A stretch of 39,838 nt of DNA, from contig CADACW010000031.1 in the NCBI GenBank assembly GCA_902786565.1, positions 1-39,838 on the forward strand, written 5' to 3'. Below are positions 16,243 through 23,867 of this stretch, piece by piece. The position numbers and the translations under genes are program-made. Each line of letters starts with the position of its first letter. The stretch's first letter is position 1. Source of the stretch: an uncultured Prevotellaceae bacterium (GTDB lineage: Bacteria > Bacteroidota > Bacteroidia > Bacteroidales > Bacteroidaceae). The notes beneath the pieces were generated by a model. It worked only from the letters and a program-made list of their open reading frames with translations. It did not search any database and was not told the DNA's origin.

Positions 16243-16274
16243 CAAAGGTATGGCAGTTTGCCCATTCCTGCAAT
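16243..16274 (-). promoter_or_regulatory. promoter of the porin-imelysin-cytochrome operon
   Basis: On the minus strand ATTG (16274-16271), 20 bases, TACCTTTG (16250-16243), then CACCCG. The -33 box is one base off consensus, which suits an activator-dependent promoter. It abuts the operator candidate at 16274-16289. Confidence 0.7.
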
Positions 16275-16289
16275 ACCTAAAATTAGTGA
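16274..16289. promoter_or_regulatory. candidate 7-2-7 operator for the hemerythrin-LuxR regulator
   Basis: TACCTAA-AA-TTAGTGA: two imperfectly inverted heptamers two bases apart, like the TACYYMT-N2-inverted layout bound by NarL/LuxR-type HTH domains. It touches the -33 box of the porin operon. A second copy of the same word is at 16335-16347. Confidence 0.45.
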
Positions 16290-16334
16290 AATGGGCCTTT
16301 CCGCCTCACTTCGAGCCGCTCTTCAGCGCAAAAA

Positions 16335-16347
16335 TACCTAATAGTGA
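16335..16347. promoter_or_regulatory. second operator candidate near the regulator promoter
   Basis: TACCTAATAGTGA repeats the half-sites of the 16274-16289 site in compressed form. It lies just upstream of the -33 box of the regulator gene, so it may mediate autoregulation. Confidence 0.4.
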
Positions 16348-16349
16348 TT

Positions 16350-16381
16350 ATTGCCCAAACCAGAAATAATGCCTACCTTTG
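16350..16381 (+). promoter_or_regulatory. promoter of the hemerythrin-LuxR regulator gene
   Basis: ATTG (16350-16353), 20 bases, TACCTTTG (16374-16381), followed by CACCCGAT. It mirrors the divergent porin promoter in both boxes and in the initial transcribed bases. The coding start has a GGTGGAAGGAG ribosome-binding region upstream. Confidence 0.7.
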
Positions 16382-16423
16382 CACCCGATTTATTAAATAA
16401 TAAGAGGTGGAAGGAGAGCTTAG

Positions 16424-17386
16424 ATGAAAAACCTGAAAATGTATGAGCCGGAAGACAAGATGATTTCGCTCATTCGCGACAATTACGGCCTGCTGCAGTC
16501 GTTGGGCAGCTTTGGCATCAGCCTTGGCTTTGGCGACAAGACGGTCAAGGAGACGTGCGAGAACAACGACGTAGACACACATACTTTTCTGGCGGTGGTC
16601 AACTATATTGCAAACGGCTATGGCGAGTTTGAGGCAGACGAGCAACTGTCGGTGCCAACCTTGCTGCATTACCTTGAGGCCTGCCACGCCTATTTCCTGG
16701 ATTTCCAGTTGCCCTATATCCGGCGGGAGTTGCAGGAGTCGCTCGATGAGCACGACTCGCTGGCCAAGCTGATTCTGCGCTTCTACGACGAGTATGCCCA
16801 CGAGATACGGCGCCACATGAAATACGAGCAGAAGACGCTCTTCCCATACGTGCAGTCGCTCGTTGAGGGAGTGCCCGCCACCGGCTACGATGTGGAGACC
16901 TTCTCAAAGCACCACGGGGCTGCCGACAAAAAGCTGCGCGAACTGAAACTGCTCATCATCAAGTATCTGCCCCAGGACGGGCTGCACAACAACCAGCTCA
17001 CGGCCACCCTGCACGACATTTATGAGAACGAGGTGTGGCTGCAGCAGCACGCCATGGTCGAGGACCACATCTTCGTGCCCGCCATTCGCCGCCTGGAGCG
17101 TCTGGCCAAGCAGAGCGACATCACCCGCAACATCTCCGACATGGTGTTCAAGGCGAGAACGGGCCAAAATTCTGAGGCCCTGTCAGACCGCGAGAAAGAT
17201 GTGGTCGTCTCGCTGGTGCAGGGCATGGCCAACAAGGAGATTGCCGACCACCTCTGCATCTCGGTGAACACGGTCATCACCCACCGCCGCAATATTGCCC
17301 GCAAGCTGCAAATACACTCGCCAGCCGGCCTCACCATCTATGCCATCGTCAATGGCCTTGTAGACATTTCCAGCGTCAAGCTTTAA
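16424..17386 (+). CDS. hemerythrin-domain LuxR-family transcriptional regulator
   Basis: A 320-residue cytosolic regulator with three parts. Residues ~5-65 resemble the ScdA/YtfE N-terminal domain (DUF542), but the usual CC is replaced (FGISLGFGDKT). Residues ~80-225 form a hemerythrin-like four-helix di-iron domain; the candidate ligands His88, His110, His131, Glu135, His163/164, His209 and Glu213 follow the order and approximate spacing of YtfE. Residues ~253-315 are a LuxR HTH (LSDREKDVV, NKEIADHLCISVNTVITHRR). YtfE-type proteins respond to nitric oxide or iron-cluster damage, so a di-iron sensor of NO, O2 or iron controlling the divergent iron/cytochrome operon is the inferred role. It is the only gene between its promoter and a bidirectional terminator. 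Confidence 0.88.
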   Translation: MKNLKMYEPEDKMISLIRDNYGLLQSLGSFGISLGFGDKTVKETCENNDVDTHTFLAVVNYIANGYGEFEADEQLSVPTLLHYLEACHAYFLDFQLPYIRRELQESLDEHDSLAKLILRFYDEYAHEIRRHMKYEQKTLFPYVQSLVEGVPATGYDVETFSKHHGAADKKLRELKLLIIKYLPQDGLHNNQLTATLHDIYENEVWLQQHAMVEDHIFVPAIRRLERLAKQSDITRNISDMVFKARTGQNSEALSDREKDVVVSLVQGMANKEIADHLCISVNTVITHRRNIARKLQIHSPAGLTIYAIVNGLVDISSVKL

Positions 17387-17402
17387 CGCTATTGCAAATA
17401 AT

Positions 17403-17440
17403 AAAAAGTGGGATGGAAAACGTTTTCCCTCCCACTTTTT
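17403..17440. terminator. bidirectional terminator between convergent genes
   Basis: AAAAAGTGGGA and TCCCACTTTTT pair around an inner palindrome (GGAAAACGTTTTCC). The A/T tracts give a T-run on both strands, so it can stop both the regulator and the uxaB transcripts. Confidence 0.85.
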
Positions 17441-17457
17441 ATGTGTTCGATTTTCCT

Positions 17458-18900
17458 TTAGAGAATGGTCTTCACAGCCTCAAGCATACCCACCTGCTGG
17501 ATGAGGTCGAGGTACTGCTTGACCAGAGCGTTCAGACCCTGAATCTTGTTGAGGTCCTCCTGCCAGATGAACTCGGCAGCGAGCACACCGTCGGCCACCT
17601 TCTGAGTGTCGCCGGTAGCCCAGAGCTGCTGCAGCAGTTCCATGATCTTCGGGTCGTCGTTGGGCGTGATTTCTGCGCCGTCGGCACGCTTGCCACCCTT
17701 GTAGTAGGTGATGATGGCGGCGAGACCGAAGACGAGGCCCTTGGGCAGTTCGCCCTTGCGCTCCAGATAGGTCTTCACGCCTGGCAGGTCGCGGGCCTGG
17801 AACTTGGGGAACGAGTTGAGCATGATGCTCGTCACGGCGTGGTCTACAAACGGGTTGTCGAAGCGCTCCAGCACGTCGCCGGCAAACTTCTCCAGCTCAT
17901 CCATAGGCAGGTCGAGCGTCTGCATCAGTTCCTCAAACTGCACCTTGTGGATGTACTTGCCAATCACCTCGTGCTGGCAGGCATCGCGCACGATGTTCAC
18001 ACCACTCAAGTAGGCCACGGGCGAGAGCACGGTGTGCGGGCCGTTGAGCAGCGTCACCTTACGCTTGTGGTAAGGCTCCTCCGACGGGACGAAGAGCACG
18101 TGCAGGCCAGCCTTGTCGGCAGGGAACTCCTGTGCCACCTCCTTCGGGGCCTCGATGACCCACAGGTGGAAGTTCTCGGCCTGGACCACCAGGTTGTCGC
18201 GGTAGCCAATCTTCTCCTGAATCTGGGCAATCTCCTTGCGGGGGAAGCCCGGCACGATACGGTCGACGAGGGTGGCGTAGACGCCGCAGCAGTCCTCAAA
18301 CCACTTGCGGAAGCCTTCGGGCAGCTCCCACAGGTCTATGTATTTGCGGATGCAGTCCTTCAGCACATGGCCGTTCAGGAAGATGAGCTCGCAGGGGAAG
18401 ATGATGAGGCCCTTGGTGGGGTCGCCGTTGAAGGTCTGGTAGCGGCGGTAGAGCAGCTGCACCAGCTTGCCGGGATAGGAGCTGGCGGGCTTGTCGTCGA
18501 GCTTGCAGGCGGGGTCGAAGGCGATGCCGGCCTCGGTGGTGTTGGAGATGACAAAGCGAATCTCAGGCTGGTCGGCCAGAGCCATAAAGGCATCGTTTTG
18601 CGAATAGGGGTTCAGGCAGCGGCTGATGACGTCGATGCGCTCAAGCGTGTTCACCGGCTTGCCGTTTTCGCGGCCCTGAAGGTTCACGTGGTAGAGGCAG
18701 TCCTGGCCATTGAGCCATTCCACCATGCCCTGAGCCAGAGGCTGGACAACGACGACGGAACCGTTGAAGTTGGTCTTCTGGTCCATGTTCCAGATAATCC
18801 AGTCAACAAATGCACGCAGGAAATTGCCCTCGCCAAACTGAATGACTTTTTCGGGCATCACGCTCTTAGGGGCGAAATGTTTGTTTAATGGTTTCAACAT
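17458..18900 (-). CDS. uxaB: tagaturonate reductase / altronate oxidoreductase
   Basis: A 480-residue member of the polyol (mannitol) dehydrogenase family. UxaB reduces D-tagaturonate to D-altronate with NADH in galacturonate catabolism, in the cytosol. The N-terminal Rossmann region begins VIQFGEGNFLRAFVDW (residues 19-34), and the C-terminal half has the family motifs VTLLNGPHTVLSPVA and NPFVDHAVTSIMLNSFPKF; the length is usual for UxaB. It stands alone with its own promoter and terminator, so other hexuronate genes must lie elsewhere. Pectin breakdown products are the probable source of substrate. Confidence 0.9.
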   Translation of the reverse strand: MLKPLNKHFAPKSVMPEKVIQFGEGNFLRAFVDWIIWNMDQKTNFNGSVVVVQPLAQGMVEWLNGQDCLYHVNLQGRENGKPVNTLERIDVISRCLNPYSQNDAFMALADQPEIRFVISNTTEAGIAFDPACKLDDKPASSYPGKLVQLLYRRYQTFNGDPTKGLIIFPCELIFLNGHVLKDCIRKYIDLWELPEGFRKWFEDCCGVYATLVDRIVPGFPRKEIAQIQEKIGYRDNLVVQAENFHLWVIEAPKEVAQEFPADKAGLHVLFVPSEEPYHKRKVTLLNGPHTVLSPVAYLSGVNIVRDACQHEVIGKYIHKVQFEELMQTLDLPMDELEKFAGDVLERFDNPFVDHAVTSIMLNSFPKFQARDLPGVKTYLERKGELPKGLVFGLAAIITYYKGGKRADGAEITPNDDPKIMELLQQLWATGDTQKVADGVLAAEFIWQEDLNKIQGLNALVKQYLDLIQQVGMLEAVKTIL

Positions 18901-18943
18901 TGGGTTTTTGTTTTATGAGTTTGTTATAGAATAGAATCGGGTG

Positions 18944-18975
18944 CAAAATTACAATATTATTTCCAAATCACCAAA
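18944..18975 (-). promoter_or_regulatory. promoter of uxaB
   Basis: On the minus strand TTTG (18975-18972), 20 bases, TAATTTTG (18951-18944), followed by CACCCGAT: full consensus match. Confidence 0.75.
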
Positions 18976-18980
18976 GAAAA

Positions 18981-19009
18981 ATGAAAATTGAAAATTGAAA
19001 ATTAAAAAT
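18981..19009. repeat. short heptamer array upstream of the nucleotidase genes
   Basis: TTGAAAA, TTGAAAA and the diverged TTAAAAA in tandem, preceded by ATGAAAA. It occupies the space where the -33 box of the 19016 promoter should lie, so the TTG of the repeat may serve as that box. Confidence 0.6.
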
Positions 19010-19015
19010 TTTTTG

Positions 19016-19023
19016 TACCTTTG
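19016..19023 (+). promoter_or_regulatory. -7 element of the split 5'-nucleotidase operon
   Basis: TACCTTTG, an exact -7 box, 24 bases upstream of the ATG at 19048. The -33 position falls in the heptamer array (nearest ATTG is 18 bases away). Confidence 0.6.
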
Positions 19024-19047
19024 CCGCCGTTTAATAGAATTGGCACT

Positions 19048-19809
19048 ATGAGGAAATCATTTATCGTGTTTGTTTTTGGTGCTGTCTGCCTTTCTGGTTG
19101 CAGGCAGCACTATGAACTCTCGGCTGTGAGCCGCACCTGTCTGGTGGTGGACAGCCGCTACGACGTGCAGGCAGATGCCGGGGCCGTTGCCTTTCTGGCT
19201 CCTTACAAGCAGCGGGTAGACTCTGTGATGGGCCCCGTGCTGGGCGAGGTGGCCCACGACATGATGGCCGTGCGCCCTGAGAGCGACCTGTCGAACCTGC
19301 TGACCGACATTCTGGTGTATATGTCGAAGGACTATGGCGAGCAGCCCGACTTCGGCATTTATAACATGGGTGGCATCCGGGCCGCACTCTCCAAAGGGAA
19401 GGTGACCTACGGCGACGTGCTCGATGTGGCCCCGTTTGAAAACAAGATTTGTTTCGTCACCCTCACAGGCGAGAAGGTGCTGGAGCTCTTCGGCCAGATT
19501 GCCGGCCGTGGCGGCGAGGGCGTGAGCCGTGGCGTGCAGCTGGTGGTGAGCCGTGACGGCAAGCTGGTGTCGGCCCGGCTGAATGGCCAGCCCATCGACC
19601 CTGCCAGGAACTACCGCGTGACCACCATCGACTATCTGGCCCAGGGCAACGACGGCTTGAAGGCATTCCAGAGCGGTACTGACCTGAACTCGCCCCAGGA
19701 GGAGCGCAACAACTCACGCTACGTGATAGCCGACTATTTCCGCGAAATGCAGAAGAAGGGCATCGCCGTGGACTCAAAGGTGGAAGGAAGGGTTAAGATT
19801 GAAGATTGA
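19048..19809 (+). CDS. 5'-nucleotidase C-terminal domain lipoprotein
   Basis: A 253-residue lipoprotein corresponding only to the C-terminal, substrate-binding domain of UshA-type 5'-nucleotidases. Lipobox LSGC is near residue 18. Family motifs are NMGGIRAAL, GDVLDVAPFENK and the TLTGEKVLELF helix. The metallophosphatase half is encoded by the next gene, so the usual single chain is split, with the C-terminal half first. The start at 19048 is used because the -7 box overlaps an upstream in-frame start (19021). The last codons and the TGA are supplied by a heptamer array (KIED tail). Confidence 0.88.
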   Translation: MRKSFIVFVFGAVCLSGCRQHYELSAVSRTCLVVDSRYDVQADAGAVAFLAPYKQRVDSVMGPVLGEVAHDMMAVRPESDLSNLLTDILVYMSKDYGEQPDFGIYNMGGIRAALSKGKVTYGDVLDVAPFENKICFVTLTGEKVLELFGQIAGRGGEGVSRGVQLVVSRDGKLVSARLNGQPIDPARNYRVTTIDYLAQGNDGLKAFQSGTDLNSPQEERNNSRYVIADYFREMQKKGIAVDSKVEGRVKIED

Positions 19810-19859
19810 AAATTGAAGATTGAAGATTGAAAATTGAAGATTGAAGATTGAAAATTGAA
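19797..19859. repeat. perfect heptamer array, 3 x 21 bp
   Basis: Nine heptamers in the exact order GATTGAA, GATTGAA, AATTGAA, repeated three times (63 bases, no mismatch). It contains the stop codon of the upstream gene (19807-19809) and fills nearly the whole spacer before the ATG at 19864. No mismatch between copies suggests recent expansion or strong homogenisation. Confidence 0.9.
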
Positions 19860-19863
19860 GGTT

Positions 19864-20715
19864 ATGAAGACTGAATATTTGCTTGGATTGTTTGCCATTT
19901 CCATTTTGTTGGCCTGTCCTGCTGGGGCGCAGAAGACGCTCACCATACTGCACACCAACGACACCCACTCGTGCATAATGCCTCTGAACAAGAATCTGGC
20001 CGACACCACACTGGCCGGCCGCGGAGGTTTCTTGCGCCGTATTGCCCTGCTGAAAGAGGAGCGGCAGAAAGACCCCAACCTGCTCTATTTCGACAGCGGC
20101 GACTTCTCGCAGGGCAGCAGCTACTACACGATGTTCCAGGGCGACGTGGAGATTGGGCTGATGAACAGGATGGGCATTGATGCCTCGACGATTGGCAACC
20201 ACGAGTTCGACTTCGGACTGGAGAACATGGCGCGGCTCTTCCGCAAGGCCACCTTCCCCATTGTCTGCTCCAACTACGACTTTGCCGACACGGAGTTGAA
20301 GGGGCTGGTCAAGCCCTACATCATCTTGAAGCGCTCTGGCGTGAAGATTGGTGTCTTCGCCCTTTGTCCGCCGTTGGAGGGGCTTGTCTTCACGAAGAAC
20401 TATGGCCCGCTGCGCTTCCTTGACCCCGCCGAGGTGGCCCAGAAGATGGTGGCCCTCCTGAAGGGTAAGAAGAAGTGTGACCTCGTGATCTGCATCAGCC
20501 ATCTGGGATGGGAGGTCACTGAATATCCCGACAACCGGATGATTGCCGCCACGCAGGGCATCGACTTGGTGCTGGGTGGCCACAGTCACACCTATTTCAA
20601 GCAGTTGGAGTATGTCAACGACGCCGCCGGGAAGGCCGTTCCCGTGGACCAGAACGGCAAGCATGGTGCCTTTATCGGCAAGCTGCAACTGACGCTGAAG
20701 AATGTCCGTAAATAG
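19864..20715 (+). CDS. 5'-nucleotidase metallophosphatase domain protein
   Basis: A 283-residue secreted calcineurin-like phosphatase, the catalytic half of a UshA-like 5'-nucleotidase. All metal-site motifs are present: TNDTH (Asp33, His35), DSGDF, GNHEFD, an SHLG histidine and GGHSHT. The N-terminus is a signal peptide ending at LLACPAGAQ, possibly a lipoprotein signal. Together with the preceding gene it should hydrolyse nucleotides or sugar nucleotides in the periplasm or at the surface for phosphate and nucleoside salvage. A TTG at 19855 is in frame, but the ATG at 19864 is preferred. Paired halves of this kind occur in other Bacteroidales. Confidence 0.9.
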   Translation: MKTEYLLGLFAISILLACPAGAQKTLTILHTNDTHSCIMPLNKNLADTTLAGRGGFLRRIALLKEERQKDPNLLYFDSGDFSQGSSYYTMFQGDVEIGLMNRMGIDASTIGNHEFDFGLENMARLFRKATFPIVCSNYDFADTELKGLVKPYIILKRSGVKIGVFALCPPLEGLVFTKNYGPLRFLDPAEVAQKMVALLKGKKKCDLVICISHLGWEVTEYPDNRMIAATQGIDLVLGGHSHTYFKQLEYVNDAAGKAVPVDQNGKHGAFIGKLQLTLKNVRK

Positions 20716-20716
20716 A

Positions 20717-20740
20717 GTAGGGGAGACTGCGCTCCCCTAC
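20717..20740. terminator. hairpin between convergent genes
   Basis: GTAGGGGAG, loop ACTGCG, CTCCCCTAC: a perfect nine-pair GC-rich stem between the two stop codons. There is no T-run on either side, so it may be a bidirectional terminator of the Rho-assisted kind. Confidence 0.6.
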
Positions 20741-20742
20741 AC

Positions 20743-23700
20743 TCAATCTTCTATTATTTCGTAGTCGTCGTGACTTTCTTTGGCAGCGGCCTGTGCCTTG
20801 TCGCGGTACATCGACGGAGACATGCCCGTGCTTTGCTTGAAGATGTTGGTGAAGTTGGCCAAACTTGAGAATCCGGCACTATAGGCTATGTCGGCCACGC
20901 TGTTGTTTGTCTGTTCCAGCATCTCCTTGGCTTTCATCACTCTGAAGGTGGTCAGCAGTTCCTCCAACCTGATGCCGGTGGCCTGTAGCAGCCTTTTCTC
21001 CAGTTCGGCCCTGTCTATGTTGAGCTTGGCCAGCAGCGGTTCGACCGAGGGTGTCTGGTAGGCAAAGTTGTGCTCCAGCCAGTCGTTCACTTGCTCCATC
21101 AGCGTGGTGTTGTCGATGCTGCCGGTGCTGTCGTCGGTGTCTTTCTCCTTGACGTTTTTCTTGCTTTCCTTGTCGGTTTTCTTGCCGGCGGAGCGCAGCC
21201 GGTGCCGCCAGCCCACATAAAGGCCCGCGCCCACGATGACGGCGAGCAGCAGATAGACCCAGAAGGCTTTCAGCGAGAACAGGAAGGCGGCGGGCACCAC
21301 AATGGTGATTTCCCTCTGGTCGAACTTCTCGGGCGACTCCAGCAGGAATGCCTTCACCTTCAGCGTATAGGTGCCTGCGGGCAGGTCGGCGTAGGTCGCC
21401 ATGCGGTCTTTGCCGGCATTTGTCCAGTCGTCGTCGTAGCCCTCAAGCATGTATTGGTAGTGCACGCGGTGCTGCAACTGGTAGTTGAGTGAGGCGAAGC
21501 GCATGGCGAACTGGTCGACGTTTGAGGGCAGTTCGATGCTCTTGGCATCGGGAGCGTAGAAGTTGAAGGTGTCGTTCAGCCGAGGGCTTTGCAGTTGGCC
21601 GTTCAGGAAGAAGTCGGTGAACCTGAGTTTGAGCACCGAGCCCGACGCGTTCTCCAGTTTCTGGCGGTCTATGCGGTAGTAGCCGTCGGTGGTGCCGAAG
21701 ATTATGACGCCGTTGGGCAGGGTCACCGCCGACCCTTCGGAGCAGATGGTCTCGTCGACGCCCTCCAGGCTGGAGAATGTCGAGAAGATGTTCTTGGCCG
21801 TGTCGAATGAGCAGATGATGTTGTCGGTGTCGAACCACACGTTGCCCCTGTTGTCGAAGGTGAGGCTCCTGATTTCCTCCGAGGGCAGCCCGTCTTTGGC
21901 CCCGAAGTGCTCAAAGAGCCAGTTGCCCTGGCTGTCCTTGCCCACGGTATGTGCCAGTCCGCCGCCGTTGGTGCCTATCCACATGCTTCCCTGGCTGTCG
22001 CTTCCCAGGCAGACCACATCGCTCGAGAGCAGAATTTTTTCGGGCTGTTCCTCCGAGTTCTGCTGTCTCTCTATGGTCACCCTGCCGTTCTTGTAGGTTA
22101 TCAGCAATATGCCGTCAGTTGTGCCAGCCCACACCTTGCCGTCCTTGTCGATGGCAATGTCTCTCACTTTCATATAATTGTGGTAAGGATAGCCCCTCAT
22201 CTTGTTTTTCGGATTGAGGAACGTGCGGGTGCCTTTCACCAGCATGTTCACGCCTCCACCGTAAGTGGCCACCCAAATGTTGCCCTCGGCATCCTCTACC
22301 GAGTTGTAGGCTCGGTTGTCGCTGAGCGATTCGGCATTGTCCTCCTCGTGCCGGTAGTTGACGATGTCGTATCTTCCGCCCTCGAGTGGTGACATGCAGA
22401 AGAGTCCGTAGTCTTTCGACGAGAGCCAGTAGTTGCCCTTCGAGTCCTTCATGATGCCGTAGATGCGCCCCAGGGGGTTGCCCTGTCCGTCCTGTCTGAC
22501 GATGGTCTTGTTGCCGCTGCTGTCTATGATGAAGAGCGTGCTGTTCTTGTTGGCCATCAGCAGGAGCTTGCGCTGTTCGTCGTAGTAGAGTCCGCGTATT
22601 TCGTTGTCGAGCGAGCTGGCGGCTTCGGGCACGGGGCGTATGCGCTCGATGGTCTTGTTCAGTATTTCCAGCTTATCCAGACCTCTTCTGGTGGTCGACT
22701 CCCAGATGACGCCCTCGTCCAGTTCGAGCGAGGCATTGACCGTGTTCGACAGGTTCCAGGGGTTCACCGGGTCGTTGTGGAAGTAGTTCACCACGTCGGC
22801 CTCGCGGTCGTAGTAGCCGTAGCCGCCCTTGTTCATGCGCACCCATACTATGCCGTTGGTCTCTGCGAAAGTTGCGCCCCGGCTGTCGTAGTCGGGCACC
22901 CGCACGTCCTGTGTGAAGAATTTCTCGTCAAGCACTTTAAGGTCTTGTGCGTTTCCACTCACCTTGAGCCGTGAGGCCCCCATCCGGTTGTCGGCAAACC
23001 AGATCAGTCCGTGACTGTCTACGAAGATGGAGATGACGGGCGTGCCGCCCTGTCGGATGACGTTTGGCTCCTGGCCGTAGGCGAAGGTGACAATCTTTCC
23101 CGACTCTGTGCCGGCAAAGATGTTGTAGCCGTTGGAGTAGACGCAGGTGATCTGCTCGTCGGTGAAGATGCCCTTGCGCTCGATGGTCAGGTTGCTGGCG
23201 TCCAGACGGTGCAAGCCCTTGTTGGTGCCCAGCCAGATGTCGTTCTGGTAGCCCTCTGCCATCGAGGTGACGGTGAGCCCGGCTGTGGTGATGAGCTGTG
23301 CGCTGACGTTGTCCTGCTCAATCCTCATCTTGTAGATGCCTACGTTGTCGATGGTGACGAGCACATCGCCATTGCTGGTCACGGTGATGGGGTAGCTGGT
23401 GCGGAACTCGTCGCTTCCGTTCACGTTTTCAAAGGGGTTGACTATGCGGTCGGTGCTGCGCATGAGCACGAAGACGCGCTGGTCGTACATGCGCAGCCAT
23501 ACATTCTGCTGTGTGTCGATGGCCATGTCCCAGATGCGGTTGTGCAAGTTTGGTATGCGGCTGGCCGCTCCAGTGCGGTAGTTGTAGAAGTCGTAGCCGT
23601 CGAAGCGCGACAGTCCGTTCCAGGTGGCTATCCAGATGAATCCGTAGCCGTCCTGTTTGATTTTTGCGATGGCGTTGCTTGCCAGTCCGTCTTCGGTTGA

Positions 23701-23802
23701 GTAGTGCGAAAGTCGGGCTTGCAGCTGTTGTCCTGTGACTGTTAATGACCCAAGTGACAGTAGGGCTGTCAATGCAAGAAATTTGACCTTTACTGGTTTC
23801 AT
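20743..23802 (-). CDS. membrane AraC regulator with periplasmic two-component propeller, lacking kinase and receiver
   Basis: A 1019-residue protein. After a signal peptide it has about ten or more Reg_prop repeats forming periplasmic beta-propellers (for example GYGFIWIATWNGLSRFDG, GNIWVATYGGGVNML, GSMWIGTNGGGL), a Y_Y_Y domain (~730-800, MLEGYDDDW and LPAGTYTLKV), one membrane segment (~830-850), a charged linker (KKTDKESKKNVKEKD) and an AraC HTH (~885-1000; NSVADIAYSAGFSSLANFTN, GMSPSMYR). Hybrid two-component systems of Bacteroidota normally carry HisKA, HATPase and REC domains between membrane segment and HTH, about 400 residues more; none are visible. It is therefore a one-component transmembrane regulator. 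Its periplasmic ligand is unknown. A sensor kinase gene lies 65 bases upstream. Confidence 0.88.
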   Translation of the reverse strand: MKPVKVKFLALTALLSLGSLTVTGQQLQARLSHYSTEDGLASNAIAKIKQDGYGFIWIATWNGLSRFDGYDFYNYRTGAASRIPNLHNRIWDMAIDTQQNVWLRMYDQRVFVLMRSTDRIVNPFENVNGSDEFRTSYPITVTSNGDVLVTIDNVGIYKMRIEQDNVSAQLITTAGLTVTSMAEGYQNDIWLGTNKGLHRLDASNLTIERKGIFTDEQITCVYSNGYNIFAGTESGKIVTFAYGQEPNVIRQGGTPVISIFVDSHGLIWFADNRMGASRLKVSGNAQDLKVLDEKFFTQDVRVPDYDSRGATFAETNGIVWVRMNKGGYGYYDREADVVNYFHNDPVNPWNLSNTVNASLELDEGVIWESTTRRGLDKLEILNKTIERIRPVPEAASSLDNEIRGLYYDEQRKLLLMANKNSTLFIIDSSGNKTIVRQDGQGNPLGRIYGIMKDSKGNYWLSSKDYGLFCMSPLEGGRYDIVNYRHEEDNAESLSDNRAYNSVEDAEGNIWVATYGGGVNMLVKGTRTFLNPKNKMRGYPYHNYMKVRDIAIDKDGKVWAGTTDGILLITYKNGRVTIERQQNSEEQPEKILLSSDVVCLGSDSQGSMWIGTNGGGLAHTVGKDSQGNWLFEHFGAKDGLPSEEIRSLTFDNRGNVWFDTDNIICSFDTAKNIFSTFSSLEGVDETICSEGSAVTLPNGVIIFGTTDGYYRIDRQKLENASGSVLKLRFTDFFLNGQLQSPRLNDTFNFYAPDAKSIELPSNVDQFAMRFASLNYQLQHRVHYQYMLEGYDDDWTNAGKDRMATYADLPAGTYTLKVKAFLLESPEKFDQREITIVVPAAFLFSLKAFWVYLLLAVIVGAGLYVGWRHRLRSAGKKTDKESKKNVKEKDTDDSTGSIDNTTLMEQVNDWLEHNFAYQTPSVEPLLAKLNIDRAELEKRLLQATGIRLEELLTTFRVMKAKEMLEQTNNSVADIAYSAGFSSLANFTNIFKQSTGMSPSMYRDKAQAAAKESHDDYEIIED

Positions 23803-23867
23803 TTTTTTGTTTTATTATTGCAATTCGGGGATAAAGTTACTAATTTATTTTTAATAATGGTGCAGAA

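Noticed and set aside
17392-18888. 498-codon plus-strand open frame opposite uxaB
   Set aside because: Antisense shadow of a convincing UxaB gene; no domain signature.
19797-19859. Possible CRISPR or iteron array
   Set aside because: Pure heptamer tandem repeat with no spacers; no replication gene nearby.
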